Part shown: positions 14,820 to 17,657 of the stretch, piece by piece
Layout of the letters: each line of letters begins with the position of its first letter
Numbering within the stretch: position 1 is the first letter of the stretch
Source of the DNA: Oscillospiraceae bacterium
GTDB lineage: Bacteria; Bacillota; Clostridia; Oscillospirales; Ruminococcaceae
DNA: 17,657 bases
NCBI GenBank assembly: GCA_022511485.1
Contig: JAFLUJ010000164.1
Location: forward strand, 1-17,657
Direction: 5' to 3'
Notes under the pieces: generated by a model
What the model was told of the DNA's origin: nothing
What the model saw: the letters and a program-made list of their open reading frames with translations, nothing else
The model's database searches: none
Position numbers and translations under genes: made by a program

Positions 14820-14880
14820 TCAGGGGCAGGATACCACAAGGATCACAGCTCCTGAGTTCATAAGACTTTCGTGCGGTATC
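14820..14880 (+). promoter_or_regulatory. Possible pseudoknot in the aroC leader
   Basis: TCAGGGGC (14820-14827) can pair with GCTCCTGA (14848-14855), 8 bp with one G-T. GATACC (14830-14835), inside that loop, can pair with GGTATC (14875-14880) outside it. The two stems interlock as a pseudoknot, and the second ends five bases before the AAAGGAG of aroC (14886-14892). This geometry resembles a translation-controlling leader. I do not recognise a known riboswitch class. The pairing is seen; function is inference. Confidence 0.4.
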
Positions 14881-14904
14881 AAATGAAAGGAGTAGAAATA
14901 TAAT

Positions 14905-15996
14905 ATGTCCTCATTCTGGAATCACAATCTTACTATATCAATTTTCGGCGAATCCCATGGTCCTGCTATAGGTGTTACACTGGACAAGCTTCCCTCCGGA
15001 GAGTATATTGACGCGGAGGAGCTTAAATACTTCATGTCAAGACGTGCTCCCAAAAAGGACGCTACATCCACTCCCAGACGGGAAACTGATATGCCTAACA
15101 TTCTGTCCGGCATTTACAATAACTATACTACAGGTACTCCTCTTGCAGCGTTCATAAATAACAGTGACACTCATTCACAGGACTACGGAAATATTTCAAG
15201 ACTTGCACGTCCCGGTCATGCGGACTACACAGGTGCGTTAAGATATAAGGGCTTTAACGATGTACGCGGAGGAGGACATTTTTCCGGCAGACTTACTGCT
15301 CCTCTCTGCTTTGCGGGAGCTATCTGCGGACAGATCCTTGAGCGCAGAGGTATCTACACCGGGGCTCATATTCTTCAGATACACAATATCAAGGAGAAAA
15401 AATTTGACCCCTGCAATGTTACCAGAGAGGAGCTTGTTGCACTGCGGCGCAAGAAGTTCCCCACTCTTAACGACCGCAAGGGCGCGGCAATGGTTGAGGA
15501 TATTTCAAAAGCACGGGCTTCTATGGACAGTCTGGGCGGTATTATCGAATGTGTTATTACAAATGTCCCCGCGGGAATAGGTTCTCCCATATTTGAGGGC
15601 TTGGAAAACAGCATTTCCCAGCTTGTATTTGGTATCCCCGCTGTAAAGGGTATCGAGTTCGGAGCAGGCTTTACTGCTGCTGAAATGCTGGGAAGCCAGA
15701 ACAATGACGAGTTCTACGTTGACGACCATGGTCATATACTTACAAAAACCAACAACCATGGCGGTATCCTTGGGGGAATTTCCTCCGGTATGCCTATTGT
15801 TTTCAGAGTGGCATTCAAGCCTACTCCTTCAATTGCAAGACCTCAGGGTACAGTGGATCTTTCCACACTTAAAAATGAAACTCTGGAGATAAAGGGCAGA
15901 CACGATCCCTGCGTCGTTCCGAGAGCAGTTCCCTGTGTTGAGTCAGCGGCAAATATAGCGATACTTTCCCATATGCTGGCTTATCCTAACTTTTGA
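14905..15996 (+). CDS. aroC: Chorismate synthase
   Basis: It converts EPSP to chorismate using reduced FMN as a catalyst, the last step of the shared aromatic pathway. The 363-residue length is normal. Signatures run in order: FGESHG (14-19), with His18 as a conserved catalytic residue; ARPGHADYTGALRY (101-114), with His105 the second conserved histidine; NDVRGGGHFSGRLTAP (118-132), the form common in Clostridia, where other bacteria have RGGGRSSARET; GGISSGMPIVFRVAFKPTPSI, the FMN/substrate-binding stretch; and GRHDPCVVPRAVPCVE near the C-terminus. The start follows AAAGGAG at 12 bases. A spacer of about 200 structured bases separates it from aroA, so it may be co-transcribed but separately controlled. 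Confidence 0.97.
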   Translation: MSSFWNHNLTISIFGESHGPAIGVTLDKLPSGEYIDAEELKYFMSRRAPKKDATSTPRRETDMPNILSGIYNNYTTGTPLAAFINNSDTHSQDYGNISRLARPGHADYTGALRYKGFNDVRGGGHFSGRLTAPLCFAGAICGQILERRGIYTGAHILQIHNIKEKKFDPCNVTREELVALRRKKFPTLNDRKGAAMVEDISKARASMDSLGGIIECVITNVPAGIGSPIFEGLENSISQLVFGIPAVKGIEFGAGFTAAEMLGSQNNDEFYVDDHGHILTKTNNHGGILGGISSGMPIVFRVAFKPTPSIARPQGTVDLSTLKNETLEIKGRHDPCVVPRAVPCVESAANIAILSHMLAYPNF

Positions 15997-16039
15997 TCTG
16001 AGATCGGATAAGGACATCCGTAAAAATAGCTGTTCGTAA

Positions 16040-16068
16040 CCGACAGATCAATAAGCAATCTGTATAAA
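16040..16068 (+). promoter_or_regulatory. Weak candidate promoter for the membrane protein gene
   Basis: CCGACA (16040-16045), 17 bases, then TATAAA (16063-16068). Four of six -35 and five of six -10 bases match consensus. The spacing and position (about 50 bases before the start codon) are right, but the match is modest. Confidence 0.35.
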
Positions 16069-16117
16069 ATTGTGTATTTATTACCAACTGTATATTTTAA
16101 AAAGGGGGAGGTACAGT

Positions 16118-16831
16118 ATGGCATCAAAAAAACGTGAGATGGAATACGATAATAACCGTCGTCATTACAAAGAGATCCAGGGTGGCTTCAAGTTTGGTTT
16201 GCTCACATCTGTTATACCCTCCGGAGTGGTATTTGTTGGTATGGCCTTATATTATTTCATACGTGGCTTGGCAATGCTTGCCGGCGCAACAATGATAATG
16301 GGTCAGTGGATAGTCAATACCGAGATGGGAGTAGAAACAGGCGAAACTACCGGTCTGGGGTATACTGTTCAATATGGGTTTATGGCTTACATCCTGGCGA
16401 TAGTAGTTCTTTCTATTGCAGCTTTTTCCCTTAAAAAAAGAGCACTCAACAAAATACTTTTAGTGCTTTTTTTGGCTGGTGCATTGTATGGATTTTCGGG
16501 TATGTTTATAGGATTCTGTACAGTTGGAAAGGGTCTGTATCTCCTTGCATTAGGCAGCTATGGAACATGGCTGGAAAGCTATATTCTGAGGCTTCACAAG
16601 GAGCTTGATGAACTTTCCCTGAAAGAGGGTTATCCGGATTTTATTATTGCTCTCAACGAACCGAAACCAATGTCAAACACGGTCGGTCTGACATACAAGC
16701 AAAGTGAGTTCCAAAAGCGTCAGAGAAAAGAGGAAGGTCATGAAAAGATGTCAGGTGTGGCTGAAATGGATGAGCTTACTCTTGATACGCAGCTTCCTAA
16801 GGGAGATCGTAAAATAGATAACATGATGTGA
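16118..16831 (+). CDS. Unrecognised multi-pass membrane protein
   Basis: A 237-residue protein I cannot assign to a family. The ATG at 16118 is chosen because GGGGGAGG (16104-16111) precedes it. The frame is open from 16070, but that extension has no ribosome site. Residues 1-24 are charged and cytoplasmic (MASKKREMEYDNNRRHYKE). Hydrophobic segments lie at about 26-49, 50-66, 87-104, 111-133 and possibly 138-155, giving four or five passes. An acidic loop (TEMGVETGETTG) lies between the second and third. The C-terminal 80 residues are soluble and charged, with KELDELSLKEGYPDF and a Lys/Arg/Glu-rich stretch, ending KGDRKIDNMM. The next gene is a DUF4364 protein 125 bases away. Nothing in the sequence points to transport, catalysis or signalling. 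Confidence 0.8.
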   Translation: MASKKREMEYDNNRRHYKEIQGGFKFGLLTSVIPSGVVFVGMALYYFIRGLAMLAGATMIMGQWIVNTEMGVETGETTGLGYTVQYGFMAYILAIVVLSIAAFSLKKRALNKILLVLFLAGALYGFSGMFIGFCTVGKGLYLLALGSYGTWLESYILRLHKELDELSLKEGYPDFIIALNEPKPMSNTVGLTYKQSEFQKRQRKEEGHEKMSGVAEMDELTLDTQLPKGDRKIDNMM

Positions 16832-16836
16832 GTATG

Positions 16837-16855
16837 TCGAATTGATTCGATTTTT
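16837..16855 (+). terminator. Short possible terminator after the membrane protein gene
   Basis: TCGAA (16837-16841), loop TTGA, TTCGA (16846-16850), then TTTTT. The stem has only 5 AT-rich base pairs, so termination would be weak. It starts 6 bases after the stop codon. Confidence 0.4.
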
Positions 16856-16905
16856 AGTTTAACAATTGAACTTGCGGTTTTTGCTGTAAACTTTAAGAAA
16901 AACTA

Positions 16906-16920
16906 TAAACTCAGAGTTTA
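16906..16920. promoter_or_regulatory. Palindrome upstream of the DUF4364 gene
   Basis: TAAACT (16906-16911), CAG, AGTTTA (16915-16920) is a perfect dyad about 36 bases before the start codon. Being AT-rich and short, it could be chance. It is reported because the downstream protein looks like a DNA-binding regulator. Confidence 0.3.
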
Positions 16921-16956
16921 ATACGCTATATAAAGAATAAATGTCGGAGCAAATAT

Positions 16957-17523
16957 ATGAATGATTTTTATATAACAGAGACAGATTCCGCTCATGCGGC
17001 AAAGGTACTGCTCTGTTTTGTGTTGGAGAAATTAAACCGTCCCATAGAGGAGAAGCAGCTTTACGAAGTCGCAATGGACAGCGGGGTAGTTAACTATTTT
17101 TACTACACCGAGGCTTTGGACGATCTTCTGAAAAATGGCTCTGTTTCAAGACAGGAGCATGATGGTTCGGTATATATAGTACTGGAAGAAAAGGGACGCT
17201 GGGGAGCGGATTATTTTAATGACACAGTTCCGTATTATTTCCGCAAGCAGCTCCTTACGGCAGCTCTCCGGTATTTTGCAAAACTGAGACGGGAAGACGA
17301 AGCGGATATTGAGATCATTCCGGAGGACAACGGATGTAAGGTAAGGTGCACGATAAAGGATGGAAAGCTTGAGCTTATGAAGCTTGATCTGTACGCTCCG
17401 GATGACGATCAGGCGCAGCTTATCAAAGAAAAGATAATGCTTGACCCCACCGGATTTTACAGCAGGATCATCGGATATACTTTAGGCTTGGAGGAGGAAC
17501 TGCCTGAGGTTGATGACATATAA
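16957..17523 (+). CDS. DUF4364 family protein, winged-helix-like
   Basis: A 188-residue soluble protein matching, from memory, the DUF4364 family of Clostridia. The N-terminal half (about 15-90) has the look of a winged-helix DNA-binding fold: KVLLCFVLEKLNRPIEEKQL, then YFYYTEALDDLLKNGSVSRQEHDGSVYIVLEEKGR. This pattern (helix, turn, recognition helix, and a beta wing with a GxxYIxLTEKG-like end) is typical of transcriptional regulators. The C-terminal half (about 105-175) is mixed alpha/beta (IEIIPEDNGCKVRCTIKDGKLELMKLDLYAP). The start follows CGGAG at 8-10 bases. A good terminator lies just behind the stop. No target is known; a DNA-binding role is inferred from fold only. A 15-base palindrome in its own upstream region (16906-16920) would be a natural place for self-control. 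Confidence 0.82.
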   Translation: MNDFYITETDSAHAAKVLLCFVLEKLNRPIEEKQLYEVAMDSGVVNYFYYTEALDDLLKNGSVSRQEHDGSVYIVLEEKGRWGADYFNDTVPYYFRKQLLTAALRYFAKLRREDEADIEIIPEDNGCKVRCTIKDGKLELMKLDLYAPDDDQAQLIKEKIMLDPTGFYSRIIGYTLGLEEELPEVDDI

Positions 17524-17530
17524 ATTATTA

Positions 17531-17560
17531 AGCAGATTGAACTGACAGTCTGCTTTTTTT
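17531..17560 (+). terminator. Intrinsic terminator after the DUF4364 gene
   Basis: AGCAGA (17531-17536) pairs with TCTGCT (17549-17554), and the stem can extend inward by TTG/CAG. The tail is a run of seven Ts (17554-17560). It begins seven bases after the stop. Confidence 0.9.
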
Positions 17561-17610
17561 CATCATAATAAGATAAATCATAATTTAGTACATTGTCTCT
17601 GCGTTCCTAT

Positions 17611-17645
17611 CGGGGGAGACCCTTTTGAAAAAGGGTCATCCCCCG
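17611..17645. repeat. GC-rich palindromic hairpin, probable dispersed repeat
   Basis: CGGGGGA (17611-17617) pairs with TCCCCCG (17639-17645), and GACCCTTTT (17618-17626) with AAAAGGGTC (17629-17637), around a tiny loop with one unpaired A. The C-rich tail (AACCCCCTCCCT) after it is typical of a repeat seen by eye in Ruminococcus-like genomes. It lies at the very end of the window, so its right edge is not visible. No gene is associated within view. Confidence 0.6.
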
Positions 17646-17657
17646 AACCCCCTCCCT

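Noticed and set aside
16005..16020. CGGAT/ATCCG hairpin as an aroC terminator
   Set aside because: The stem has only 5 bp and is followed by TAAAAAT, with no T-run. No convincing terminator was found behind aroC.
1..17657. CRISPR array, transposase, phage or defence genes
   Set aside because: No regularly spaced repeats and no open frame resembling these families were found; every sizeable plus-strand frame has a housekeeping, flagellar or hypothetical assignment.

Overview
The window looks like chromosomal DNA of a low-GC, Gram-positive, flagellated Clostridia. A motile Ruminococcus-like Oscillospiraceae is my best guess, from gene content and style rather than any database match. The supporting signs are the order flgK-flgL-DUF6470-fliW-csrA-fliD-fliS, a DUF4364 protein, strong AGGAGG ribosome binding sites, and consensus TTGACA/TATAAT promoters. 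The left edge cuts into flgK.

Region 1 (1-8936) is a late flagellar block, all on the + strand: hook-filament junction proteins FlgK (partial) and FlgL, a DUF6470 (YviE-like) protein, the FliW/CsrA regulatory pair with overlapping stop and start, a very long filament cap FliD, the flagellin chaperone FliS, and a small helical protein probably acting as a FlgN/FliT-type chaperone. No flagellin gene lies in the window. FlgL and FliD carry large central insertions compared with the usual family sizes.

Region 2 (8919-9592) holds a tRNA-Arg(CCG) with its own promoter, a leader hairpin and a strong terminator. It is followed by short direct and inverted repeats and a 49-codon membrane microprotein gene with a near-perfect ribosome binding site.

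Region 3 (9593-12265) holds two monocistronic genes, each with a consensus promoter. One encodes an SPFH-domain protein with three C-terminal zinc ribbons and is closed by a terminator. The other encodes a lipoprotein with eight 22-residue leucine-rich repeats; its leader can form two mutually exclusive hairpins.

Region 4 (12296-15996) is a shikimate block: aroF (feedback-type DAHP synthase), aroA (EPSP synthase) and aroC (chorismate synthase). These are the first, sixth and seventh steps of chorismate synthesis. A 125-nt palindromic element lies before aroF, and a roughly 200-nt highly structured spacer lies between aroA and aroC.

Region 5 (16063-17657) holds an unrecognised multi-pass membrane protein, a DUF4364 winged-helix-like protein with a terminator, and a GC-rich hairpin repeat at the right edge. 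No CRISPR array, transposase, recombinase or defence system was seen. The most interesting unexplained material is the set of structured intergenic elements and the 49-residue microprotein.
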